From Streptomyces sp. CNH099 (GTDB lineage: Bacteria; Actinomycetota; Actinomycetes; Streptomycetales; Streptomycetaceae): a stretch of 64,000 bases of DNA. Below are positions 32,347 through 39,990 of this stretch, piece after piece; the first letter of the stretch is position 1, and every line of letters starts with the position of its first letter. The stretch covers positions 62,186 to 126,185 of the forward strand of contig AZWL01000001.1 of the NCBI GenBank assembly GCA_000514715.1, given 5' to 3'. The position numbers and the translations under genes are program-made. The notes under the pieces were generated by a model. The model ran no database searches. It was not told the origin of the DNA and saw only the letters and a list, made by a program, of their open reading frames with translations.

Positions 32347-33450
32347 ATGGACGGACTCTCCGCGGCGGCCGGGCGCCGCGCCCGGGACCTCGGCATCGTC
32401 GTCGGCCGGCTCGCGCCCGGGCCGTACGGCGCGATCACCGACGTGCCGGGCGTACGTGTGGGGCACACCACGCTGCGCGAGCCCCCGCTCGTGCACAGCG
32501 GCGTCACGGCGATCGTGCCCGGGGACGTGCACCCGGGCGCGCCGCTGCCCGCCGGGGTGTTCGCCGGGAACGGGTACGGCAAGCTCATCGGCAGCACCCA
32601 GCTCGCCGAGCTGGGCACGCTGGAGACACCGGTGCTGCTCACCTCGACGCTGTCGGCGTTCCGGGCCGCCGACACGCTCGTCGGCTGGATGCTGGAGCGG
32701 CCCGCGTGCGCGGGCGTGACGAGCCTGAACCCGGTCGTCGGCGAGTGCAACGACGGCGCGCTGTCGGACATCCGGGCCCGGCCGGTGCGGGCGGAGCACG
32801 TGCGGGCCGCGCTCGACGGGGCCGCCGGCGGGCCCGTCGCCCAGGGGTGCGTGGGCGCGGGCACCGGGGTGGCGGCGCTGGGCTTCAAGGCCGGCGTGGG
32901 CACCGCGTCCCGTACGGTGCGGGTCGCGGGCCGGAGCGCCCGCGTCGGGGTGCTCGTCCAGGCGAACTTCGGCGGCACGCTGCGCGTCCTGGGCCGCACG
33001 GTCACCCCCGCCGACGTCGGCGTCCCCGGGCCGGCGGCCGGCCCGGAGGCCGGCTCCTGCATGGTCGTCGCGGCCACCGACGCGCCGCTGGACGCCCGGC
33101 AGCTGACCCGGGTGGCGCGACGTGCGGTCTTCGCGCTGGCCAGAACGGGCGCGTCGTACGGGCACGGGAGCGGCGACTACGCGATCGCCTTCGGCGTGCG
33201 CCCCGGGGGTACCGCCCACGCGCGCAGGGGGTACCGCCCACGCGCGCTTGCGCGCCGTGGGGGAGCGCGGTGGGGGAGGCCGCCGCCGGCCGACGCCGCG
33301 CTCGACCCGGTTTTCGAGGGGGTCATGGACGCGGTCGAGGAGGCGGTGCTCGACTCGCTGCTCGCCGCCGTCACGACGACCGGCCCGCACGCCCGCACGC
33401 GCCACGCGCTGCCGGCCGACCGGCTGGCGGCGCTGCTCGGCATGCGCTGA
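32347..33450 (+). CDS. P1-family (S58, DmpA-like) aminopeptidase with in-frame repeat insertion
   Basis: 367 residues. Family features: ITDVPGVRVGHTTL, GVTAIVPGDVHPGAPLPAGV, FAGNGYGKLIGSTQLAELGT, VVGECNDGALSDI and PEAGSCMVVAATDAPLD. In DmpA relatives the enzyme cuts itself before the nucleophile; here that is the Gly-Ser bond before S237. It would remove N-terminal residues (often small or D-amino acids) from peptides in the cytoplasm. Residues about 287-311 (GGTAHARRGYRPRALARRGG and following) are encoded by a nested palindromic repeat and have no counterpart in the family. The reading frame is kept, so the protein may still work. Start codon has only a weak ribosome-binding site. Confidence 0.88.
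   Translation: MDGLSAAAGRRARDLGIVVGRLAPGPYGAITDVPGVRVGHTTLREPPLVHSGVTAIVPGDVHPGAPLPAGVFAGNGYGKLIGSTQLAELGTLETPVLLTSTLSAFRAADTLVGWMLERPACAGVTSLNPVVGECNDGALSDIRARPVRAEHVRAALDGAAGGPVAQGCVGAGTGVAALGFKAGVGTASRTVRVAGRSARVGVLVQANFGGTLRVLGRTVTPADVGVPGPAAGPEAGSCMVVAATDAPLDARQLTRVARRAVFALARTGASYGHGSGDYAIAFGVRPGGTAHARRGYRPRALARRGGARWGRPPPADAALDPVFEGVMDAVEEAVLDSLLAAVTTTGPHARTRHALPADRLAALLGMR
33205..33278. repeat. Nested palindromic repeat inserted in the P1 peptidase gene
   Basis: A 21-nt left half (33205-33225) is followed after one base by a complete 39-nt unit (33227-33265) that starts with the same 21 nt, and then by a right-half remnant (CGCGGTGGGGGAG, about 33266-33278). The complete unit folds as CCCACG/CGTGGG plus CGCGC/GCGCG arms around TT. 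This looks like one copy inserted inside another. A third, single copy lies at 60934-60973 in an unrelated gene. Similar GGGGGTACC...GGGGGAG palindromes are scattered in Streptomyces genomes. Confidence 0.8.
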
Positions 33451-33473
33451 CCGCGCCCCGGCGCACGGGTCCC

Positions 33474-34790
33474 TCAGCGCTCGCGGTCGGCGCGGGCCTC
33501 CTCCGCCGCGGGCTCGCGCGCCGCCGCGGCGTCGCGGGCCGCCGCGGGGTCGTGCTTGACGTCCGCCGTCGCGGGGCGGCGCTCGCCGACCGCGGGGGCG
33601 ATGAAGATCGCCGTGGCGACCAGCGCCAGGACGGCGATCATCGCCGAGCGCAGCCCGTAGTGGTCGCCCAGGAAGCCCAGGCCGGGCGGGCCGACGAGGA
33701 AGGCCGCGTACGCGATCATCGCCACCAGGCTCACCCGCGCGGTGGCGTTCGGGCCGGAGTCGCCGGCGGCGGAGATCGCGACGGGGAAGCCCAGCGAGGC
33801 GCCCAGGCCCCAGAAGAGGACGGCGGCGCCCGCCGCCACCGGATGGTCGACGAAGATCACCACGACCAGCCCGAGCGCCGCGGACACGGCGCTGGTCCGG
33901 ATCACGAGGAAGCGCCCGAAGCGGTCGATGAAGTAGCCGCCGCAGAAGCGGCCCACGGTCATGGCGGCGGCGAAGCCGACGTACACCAGCGAACCCAGCG
34001 CCGCGTCCACGTCGTGGCCGTCGACCATGAGCAGCGGCAGCCAGTCGGTCGCCGCGCCCTCCGCGAGCGCCATGGCCAGGACGACCCCGCCGATCAGCAG
34101 CAGCCGGGTGTCCTTCCACAGCGGCCGCCCGCCGCCCGCGGCGTCCCTGTCTGCGTCCGTGTCTGCGTCCGTGTCTGCGTCCGGGTCCGTGTCCCCGGCG
34201 CCGTCACCGTACGCCTGCCTGCCCACGCCGGCGGGGACGTGGCCGAAGGAGGCGAGGAAGAGGGCGAGCGCGACGCCGGCCATGATGAGCAGATGCCACT
34301 GCACGGGGAACCCGGCGGCCGTGGCCAGCATGCCGAGGCTCGCGCCGACCACGGTGCCGAGGCTGAAGAACCCGTGCAGCGTCGTCATCACGGACCGGCC
34401 GAGCAGCCGCTCGACCTCCGCCCCCTCCACGTTCAGCGCGACCTCGCCCGACCCGCCGCCCAGGCCGAAGACGAAGAGCCCGGCGGTGACGAGAGCCGCC
34501 GACGAGGTGAGCGCCCCCGTCCCCACCCCCGCGACGCCGAGCGCGATCAGCACCGTGCCGCCGCCGATCACCGGCCGGGTGCCCATCCGGGCCACCAGCG
34601 GCCCCGAGCTGACGATGCCGAGCGTGGAGCCGACGGACAGGCCGAAGAGGATCAGGCCCATCTCGGCCGTGGACGCCCCCAGTTCGTCGCGGACGTCCGG
34701 GGTGCGGGTCACCCACGAGGAGAGCGACAGGCCGGGGATGAGGAACATCAGGGACAGCGACAGGCGCCGGCGGCGCGAGGCGGTGACCAT
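33474..34790 (-). CDS. MFS transporter (12 helices)
   Basis: 438 residues. Two six-helix halves are joined by an acidic cytoplasmic loop made of Asp-Thr/Asp-Ala repeats (DTDPDADTDADTDADRDA). The first loop carries the MFS signature (GLSVGSTLGIVSSGPLVARM, GTRPVI). It is of the YbjJ/FucP-like sort. It diverges from the siderophore operon at 35097, with the iron box in the 306-nt gap, so it could be the siderophore exporter, the role played by PvsC in vibrioferrin clusters. This is inferred from position only; the family is broad and it could be unrelated. Confidence 0.88.
   Translation of the reverse strand: MVTASRRRRLSLSLMFLIPGLSLSSWVTRTPDVRDELGASTAEMGLILFGLSVGSTLGIVSSGPLVARMGTRPVIGGGTVLIALGVAGVGTGALTSSAALVTAGLFVFGLGGGSGEVALNVEGAEVERLLGRSVMTTLHGFFSLGTVVGASLGMLATAAGFPVQWHLLIMAGVALALFLASFGHVPAGVGRQAYGDGAGDTDPDADTDADTDADRDAAGGGRPLWKDTRLLLIGGVVLAMALAEGAATDWLPLLMVDGHDVDAALGSLVYVGFAAAMTVGRFCGGYFIDRFGRFLVIRTSAVSAALGLVVVIFVDHPVAAGAAVLFWGLGASLGFPVAISAAGDSGPNATARVSLVAMIAYAAFLVGPPGLGFLGDHYGLRSAMIAVLALVATAIFIAPAVGERRPATADVKHDPAAARDAAAAREPAAEEARADRER
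34148..34183. repeat. 12-bp tandem repeat, three perfect copies
   Basis: TGTCTGCGTCCG repeated three times in the MFS gene. It encodes the Asp-Thr-Asp-Ala loop repeats. Twelve is a multiple of three, so slippage would change loop length without a frameshift. Confidence 0.9.
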
Positions 34791-35096
34791 CGGGGGCTCT
34801 CTTTCGAAGCGGTGACTCGTCAGCGCCTGGGCGACGGCCGTGCGGGCAGAGCGAGGGAACCGCGTGGCGGCGGGCTCCTCCCGCAGTCTCGTTCCGACCC
34901 GGCCACCGGCTCAAACCAGTTTCGGTCCGCGGACTCCCGCCCGGGGGCCGCGGGCCGGGCGGCGGACGGTGCGCCGGCGGGGCGGGCCGGCGCGTTTGCG
35001 CACCCCGGGCGCCGACGCGTGATCGACAGAGTAAGGTAAGCCTTACCTCTGCCTCAGCTGCCGGGTGTTTCCAGGAAGGTGTCAGGTCAGGATTCC
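34791..35096. other. Intergenic region between MFS gene and siderophore operon
   Basis: 306 nt. Apart from the iron box at 35032-35050 and the ribosome-binding site before 35097 I see no gene or strong hairpin. The MFS side has AGAGAG as a weak ribosome-binding site. Confidence 0.6.
35032..35050. promoter_or_regulatory. Iron box (DmdR/IdeR-type operator)
   Basis: TAAGGTAAGCCTTACCTCT. The inner 15 bp are a perfect inverted repeat (AGGTAAG-C-CTTACCT). It matches 12 of the 13 fixed positions of the 19-bp pattern TNAGGNNAGNCTNNCCTNA bound by DmdR/IdeR repressors. It lies 47 nt before the siderophore operon start, so the operon should be repressed when iron is plentiful. Confidence 0.85.
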
Positions 35097-36290
35097 GTGC
35101 GGTTATATCTGCTGGCGCGCAACCCCACCGACTCGGTCACGGACGGCTTCCTCCCCGCCGCACGCCGCCTCGGCCTCGACGTCACCGTGCTCACCGACCA
35201 GCCCGCCGCCCACCGGCGGCGCGCCCCGGAGCCGGAGACCCTCGGCTGCGACGTACGCGACTTCCGCGCCGTGATCAGCCGCGTCTCCGCCCACCACCGG
35301 CCGGCCGCGGTCTTCACCAACAGCGACCACCTCCAGACCCAGGCGGCCCTCGCGGCCGAGTACTTCGGCCTGCCCGCCAAGAGCTGGCGGGCGGCCCTCG
35401 CCACCAAGGACAAGGCGGAGATGCGCCGCCGGCTCGCCGCCGCCGGTGCGGACCCGGTACGGGCGGCGGAGCTGCCCGCCGGCGCGGACCCGGCGGCGGC
35501 CGCCGCCGCGGCGGGCGTGCCGTACCCGTGCGTGGTCAAGCCGCGCGAGGGCGTCGCCAGCGAGGACGTGGTGCTGGCCGCCGACGCGGCGGAGCTGGTG
35601 CGGCGCTGCGCGGAGATCCGGGCGCGGCGGCCGGGTGAGGCGCTGGTGGTCGAGGAGTTCCTCGACGGCGAGCTGTACACGCTGGAGACGCTGGGCGACG
35701 GGCGGGTGCGCCACCTGCTCGGCGGCTTCCACACCGAGCTGTCGCCGCCGCCGCACTTCATCGAGGAGCGCATGGCCTACATGCCCGCCCACCCCGCGCC
35801 CGTGACCGCCCAGGTGCTCGCGCAGCTCGACGCGCTGGGCGTCGGGTTCGGCATCTGCCACACCGAGTTCGTGGTGCGCGCGGGCCGGGCGCGGATCGTG
35901 GAGGTCAACTACCGCGCCGTCGGGGACCAGTGCGACCTGCTGCTCGCCCGGCTGCTGGGCGTCCCGCTCTTCGAGCACGTCCTGCGCACGCACCTCGGCG
36001 AGCCGCTGCCCGCCGACCTGGGGGCGCGTACGGACGGGCGGGCGCGGCTGTCCTACCCGTGCGCGGCCGCCGCCGGGACGCTGACCGCCGCGCCGGGCCC
36101 GGCCGACCTGGTGGTGGACGGGGTGGAGCTGGCGTACCGCCCGCTGCGCGCGGTCGGCGAGCGGCACGAACTGCACCGGACCAACCGCGACTTCCTCGGC
36201 GTGGCCCGCGCCGTCGGCACGGACCAGGCGCGGGTGGACCGGGTGGTGGCGGAGTTCCTGGCCGCGCAGCGCTGGGAGATCACGCCGTGA
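35097..36290 (+). CDS. ATP-grasp ligase of NIS siderophore pathway (PvsA-like)
   Basis: 397 residues. ATP-grasp fold: pre-ATP part (RLYLLARNPTDSVTDGFLPA), TKDKAEMRRRLAAAGADPV, PYPCVVKPREGVASEDVV, EALVVEEFLDGELYTLETLG and the metal-binding RIVEVNYRAVGDQ. It would make an amide bond from an acyl phosphate; in vibrioferrin clusters PvsA is the ATP-grasp partner. I chose the GTG at 35097 (AGGTCAGGA 5-12 nt upstream); a GTG at 35079 has its AGGAAG directly abutting. Codon 3 is TTA, the rare leucine codon read by the bldA tRNA in Streptomyces. Its stop overlaps the next GTG. Confidence 0.88.
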   Translation: MRLYLLARNPTDSVTDGFLPAARRLGLDVTVLTDQPAAHRRRAPEPETLGCDVRDFRAVISRVSAHHRPAAVFTNSDHLQTQAALAAEYFGLPAKSWRAALATKDKAEMRRRLAAAGADPVRAAELPAGADPAAAAAAAGVPYPCVVKPREGVASEDVVLAADAAELVRRCAEIRARRPGEALVVEEFLDGELYTLETLGDGRVRHLLGGFHTELSPPPHFIEERMAYMPAHPAPVTAQVLAQLDALGVGFGICHTEFVVRAGRARIVEVNYRAVGDQCDLLLARLLGVPLFEHVLRTHLGEPLPADLGARTDGRARLSYPCAAAAGTLTAAPGPADLVVDGVELAYRPLRAVGERHELHRTNRDFLGVARAVGTDQARVDRVVAEFLAAQRWEITP

Positions 36291-38230
36291 GCGGGGCCGC
36301 GCCGGACGGCGACGGCGGCGGCACCCGGGCCCCGGACGCCGCGGAGGCCGAGCTGACGCTGCGCGTGCTGAGCGCGCTGCTGCGCGAGGACGCGGCGGGA
36401 CTGCGCACCCGCGGCACGCCGGTCGACCGGGCGGACGGGCGGTGGCTGCGGCTCGCGGACCCCCGCGGACCGGGCGCGCTGCTGCTGCCGGTCGCGCCGG
36501 ACGGCTTCCAGGGCACCTACGGCGCCCGCCTGCCGCTGCTGCTCCGGGCGGCGGACGGCCGGACCACCGAGGTCACCGGGCTGGACGCCGTGCTGGCCGC
36601 CCTCGCCGGGCAGGCCGAGCCCGAAGACCGCGGCGGCTTCGCCGACTTCGCCGCGGAGTGCCGCCGGGCGCTGGCCGCCATGCGGCTGCACACCGCCACC
36701 TGGCCGGGCACCGCGGCGGCGCTGAGCCGGCGGTACGGCCCGGACCCGGCCCGCTGGACCGGGCACGCCGGCACGCTCGCGTACGACACGCTCGCCGCCC
36801 GCCTCGACCACCCCGTCTACCCGGCCTCGCGCGGCCGCGCCGGACTCACGACCGCCGACCTGCGCGCCCACGCCCCGGAGTGCCACCCGCGGTTCGCGCT
36901 GCGCTGGCTCGCCCTGCCGCGCGACGCCCTCACCGGCAGCGGCGCGCTGGACCCGGCGGCCGCGCCGGTCCCGCCCGCCGCCTGGCCCGTGCCCTCCGCC
37001 CTCGGCCTGCCGGCCGCGCTCGACCGCACCCATCTCGCCCTGCCCGTCCACCCGCTGACCCTCGGCGGCCCTCTGGACGCCGCGCTGCGGGACGCCGGGC
37101 TCGCCGGCCGGGCGGCGCTCGCCCCGGTGCCGTACCTCGACGTGGTGCCGACGCTGTCGATGCGTACCGTCGCCGCGGCCGCAGACCCGCGGCTGCACCT
37201 GAAGCTGCCGCTGGCCACCGCCACCCTCGGACTGCGCAACCGGCGCACCGTCAAACCCGCCACCCTCGCCGACGGCGCGACCGTCCAGCGGCTGCTGGCG
37301 GCCGTCGTCCGGCGCGAGCCGCGCTTCCGCGACAGCGTGCTGCACGCGGACGAGACCGCCTACGCGCACGCCGGCCACGAGCTGCTCGCGGTGCTGTGCC
37401 GCCGCCAGCCCGCCGGGCTCGACGACGCCCTCGTCGTCCCCCTGGCCGCCCTCCTGGCCCCCGCCCCCGACGGCCGGCTCGTCGTGGACCACCTCGCCGG
37501 CCGCTGCCACGGCGGCGACCCCCTCGCCCTCCTCGACGGCCTGTTCACCCTCCTCTTCGACTTCCAGACCACGCTCTTCGGCTACGGCATCGCGCTGGAG
37601 TCCCACCAGCAGAACGTCTCGCTCGTCCTCGACCCGCCCGACCGCACCGCGGACGGCCGCCCCCGCATCCGGCTGCTGTTCAAGGACGACGACGGCCCCC
37701 GCATCCACCACGCCCGGCTGCGCGCGGCCCTCGGCCCCGACGCGCCGGGCCCCGGCGACTTCGCCGACCCGCGGACCCTGTGCGACGGCGACGGGCCCGT
37801 GGCCGACGTCTTCGCCACGATCACCGTCCACCTGTGCGCCGGCGCCTACGCGTTCGGCCTCGCCCGGCACGGCCGCGCCCCGCTCGCGGCGCTGCTCGGC
37901 CTCGTACGCGACCGCCTCGCCGAAGCCGTCGAACGGCTCGGCACCGCCCCCGGCGAGCCCGGCGCCGTGCTGCGCGCGCACGTCCTGCACGCCCGCCGGC
38001 TGCCGGTGAAGGCCATGGTCACCGCCGGGACGCTCATGTCCAAGGAGCGCTCGGGGGCGGCCGACGTCAACAAGCACTACACCACCGGCCCGAACTACCT
38101 CCGCGACCTGCCCGCGCCCGCGCCGCCGCCCGACGCCGCCCCGTACCCGACCGCGCCGTACCCGACCGACCCGCCCTCGACTTCCCCGACCCCGACCGTG
38201 CCCCCACCCCGCCCCGGCTGGAACCGTTGA
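36287..38230 (+). CDS. NIS siderophore synthetase, IucA/IucC family (PvsB-like)
   Basis: 647 residues, usual size for the family. Key parts: HPLTLGGPLDAALRDAGLAG (divergent from the HPWQ motif), VVPTLSMRTVAAAADPRLHL, KLPLATATLGLRNRRTVKPA, YGIALESHQQNVSLVLDPPD (the ALExHxQN-like catalytic/ATP site), RLLFKDDDGPRIHH and VKAMVTAGTLMSKERSGAAD. It activates a carboxylate such as citrate as adenylate and joins it to an amine or alcohol. GTG overlaps the ATP-grasp stop (GTGA); its stop shares one base with the next ATG. The C-terminal Pro/Thr tail (about 40 residues) is not part of the fold. Confidence 0.93.
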   Translation: MSGAAPDGDGGGTRAPDAAEAELTLRVLSALLREDAAGLRTRGTPVDRADGRWLRLADPRGPGALLLPVAPDGFQGTYGARLPLLLRAADGRTTEVTGLDAVLAALAGQAEPEDRGGFADFAAECRRALAAMRLHTATWPGTAAALSRRYGPDPARWTGHAGTLAYDTLAARLDHPVYPASRGRAGLTTADLRAHAPECHPRFALRWLALPRDALTGSGALDPAAAPVPPAAWPVPSALGLPAALDRTHLALPVHPLTLGGPLDAALRDAGLAGRAALAPVPYLDVVPTLSMRTVAAAADPRLHLKLPLATATLGLRNRRTVKPATLADGATVQRLLAAVVRREPRFRDSVLHADETAYAHAGHELLAVLCRRQPAGLDDALVVPLAALLAPAPDGRLVVDHLAGRCHGGDPLALLDGLFTLLFDFQTTLFGYGIALESHQQNVSLVLDPPDRTADGRPRIRLLFKDDDGPRIHHARLRAALGPDAPGPGDFADPRTLCDGDGPVADVFATITVHLCAGAYAFGLARHGRAPLAALLGLVRDRLAEAVERLGTAPGEPGAVLRAHVLHARRLPVKAMVTAGTLMSKERSGAADVNKHYTTGPNYLRDLPAPAPPPDAAPYPTAPYPTDPPSTSPTPTVPPPRPGWNR

Positions 38231-39990
38231 TGCCCCTCACCGCCTCACCCGCCACCGCGCCCGCGCCCTCCTCCGCCGCCCCCTCCCGGCCGCCCACCGC
38301 CGACGACGCCGTGGCGCACACCCTGCTCAACTGCCTGCTCCGCGAGGTCTGCGGACCCGAGGGCGCGGCCACCGTCGACGGCGGCCGGCTGCTGCTGCGG
38401 CTGTCCCGCCGCGGCGTGCTGCTGCGCGTGGCGCTGCGCCGCACCTCGCTGCTGGGCGCGCACCGCTTCCGCGGGCCGGTCGCCGAGCGGCGCGACGGCG
38501 CCTGGGTGCACGTGGGGTGGCGGCGGCTGGCCGAACACGTGCAGGACGAGCTGGCGGCGCGTACCGGCGTGCGCAACGACGAGTTCGTGGCGCAGGTCGT
38601 CTCCAGCCACCGGGGTACGCGGGCCGCGCTGGCCGCCGCGCGAAAGCCGGCGGCCGCGGACGGCGCCGGGCCGCTGGCCGCGTACCTCGACTCCGAGCAG
38701 TCCCTGCCCCTCGGCCACCGCTTCCACCCCACGCCCAAGGCCCGCGACGGCGGCGCGGCCGCCTGGTCCGCCTACGCCCCCGAGGCCCGGGCCGCCTTCC
38801 CGCTGCGCCATCTCGCCGTACGCGCCCACCTGACCGCCGAGGAGACCGCCGGGCCCGGCGCCGCCGACCCGCTGGACCGGCTCCGCCCGGTCCCCGACGG
38901 CTACCGGCTGCTGCCCGTCCACCCCTGGCAGCACGAACTCCTCGCCGGCCACCCGGCGCTGCGCGCCGCCCTCGACCGCGGCGACGTGCTCGACCTCGGC
39001 ACCGGCGGCCCGCCGTGCACCCCGACCGCCTCGGTGCGCACGCTGCACACGGGGGCCGGGTTCCTGAAGTTCAGCCTCAACGTGCGCATCACCAACTGCG
39101 TGCGCAAGAACTCCCGCTACGAGCTGGCCGGCGCGGTCGCGCTGACCCGGCTGCTGCGCCCCGTGCGCGCCGCCCTCGCCGCCCGCCACCCCGCCGCGGC
39201 CCTGCTGCGCGAGCCGGCGTACCGCAGCCTGGCGCTCCCCGGCCCGGCCGGCGCGCCGGACCCGGCGCTGCTCGAAGGCTTCGGGGTGATCGTCCGCGAG
39301 GGGCTGTCCGGCGTGCTGCACCCCGGCGCGACCCCGCTGCTCGCCGGCGCGGTCGCGGACGAGTACCCGACGGGCCCGGCGCACGTCTCCCGGCTGCCCG
39401 CCGCGGCCCGGCCGGAGTCGGCGCTCGACTGGTGGTCGGCGTATCTGGAGCTGCTCGTCCCGCCCGTCCTCGCGGCCTACTTCGACCACGGCGTGGTGCT
39501 GGAGCCGCACCTGCAGAACGTGCTGCTGTGCGTCGACGCCGACGGCATGCCCGCGCAGGTGGTCTTCCGCGACCTGGAGGGCGCCAAGCTGCTGCCCGAG
39601 CGGCACGCCGACGCCCTCGCCGCGCTGCCGCCGCAGGTGGCGGGGCCGATGACGTACGACGCGACGCGCGGCTGGCACCGGGTGGTGTACTGCCTGCTGG
39701 TCAACCACGTCGCCGACCTGCTCGCCGCGCTCGCCGACCTGCACCCGCAGGCCGAGGCGGCGCTGTGGGCGCGGGTGCGCGGCGTGCTGCTCGACTGCGC
39801 CCGCGCCCTCGGCGACCCGCCCCGGCTGCACGCCCTGCTCCGCGGGGCGCCGCTGCCCGCCAAGGCCAACCTGCTGACCCGCTGGGGCCGCCGCGCGGAC
39901 CGCGAGGCGGGCTACGTCCACCTGCCGAACCCGCTCGCCGCCCCCGACGCGGCCACCGGGCCCGACTCGCCCCGCCGGAGCGCCCGTTGA
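38230..39990 (+). CDS. NIS siderophore synthetase, IucA/IucC family (PvsD-like)
   Basis: 586 residues. Canonical motifs: GHRFHPTPKARDG, LLPVHPWQHELL, TPTASVRTLHTGAGFLKFSL, NVRITNCVRKNSRYEL, HGVVLEPHLQNVLLCVDADG, VFRDLEGAKLL and PAKANLLTRW. It belongs to the citrate-activating NIS synthetases. In vibrioferrin-type pathways the PvsD enzyme joins citrate to a serine-derived unit, and a similar task is likely here. One-base overlap (TGATG) with the gene before it and TTGA overlap with the decarboxylase after it show translational coupling. Confidence 0.95.
   Translation: MPLTASPATAPAPSSAAPSRPPTADDAVAHTLLNCLLREVCGPEGAATVDGGRLLLRLSRRGVLLRVALRRTSLLGAHRFRGPVAERRDGAWVHVGWRRLAEHVQDELAARTGVRNDEFVAQVVSSHRGTRAALAAARKPAAADGAGPLAAYLDSEQSLPLGHRFHPTPKARDGGAAAWSAYAPEARAAFPLRHLAVRAHLTAEETAGPGAADPLDRLRPVPDGYRLLPVHPWQHELLAGHPALRAALDRGDVLDLGTGGPPCTPTASVRTLHTGAGFLKFSLNVRITNCVRKNSRYELAGAVALTRLLRPVRAALAARHPAAALLREPAYRSLALPGPAGAPDPALLEGFGVIVREGLSGVLHPGATPLLAGAVADEYPTGPAHVSRLPAAARPESALDWWSAYLELLVPPVLAAYFDHGVVLEPHLQNVLLCVDADGMPAQVVFRDLEGAKLLPERHADALAALPPQVAGPMTYDATRGWHRVVYCLLVNHVADLLAALADLHPQAEAALWARVRGVLLDCARALGDPPRLHALLRGAPLPAKANLLTRWGRRADREAGYVHLPNPLAAPDAATGPDSPRRSAR

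Noticed and set aside
33002..33443. Minus-strand short frames opposite the P1 peptidase 3' half
   Set aside because: They arise from the GC-rich palindromic repeat and lack coding character; the plus-strand gene accounts for the region.
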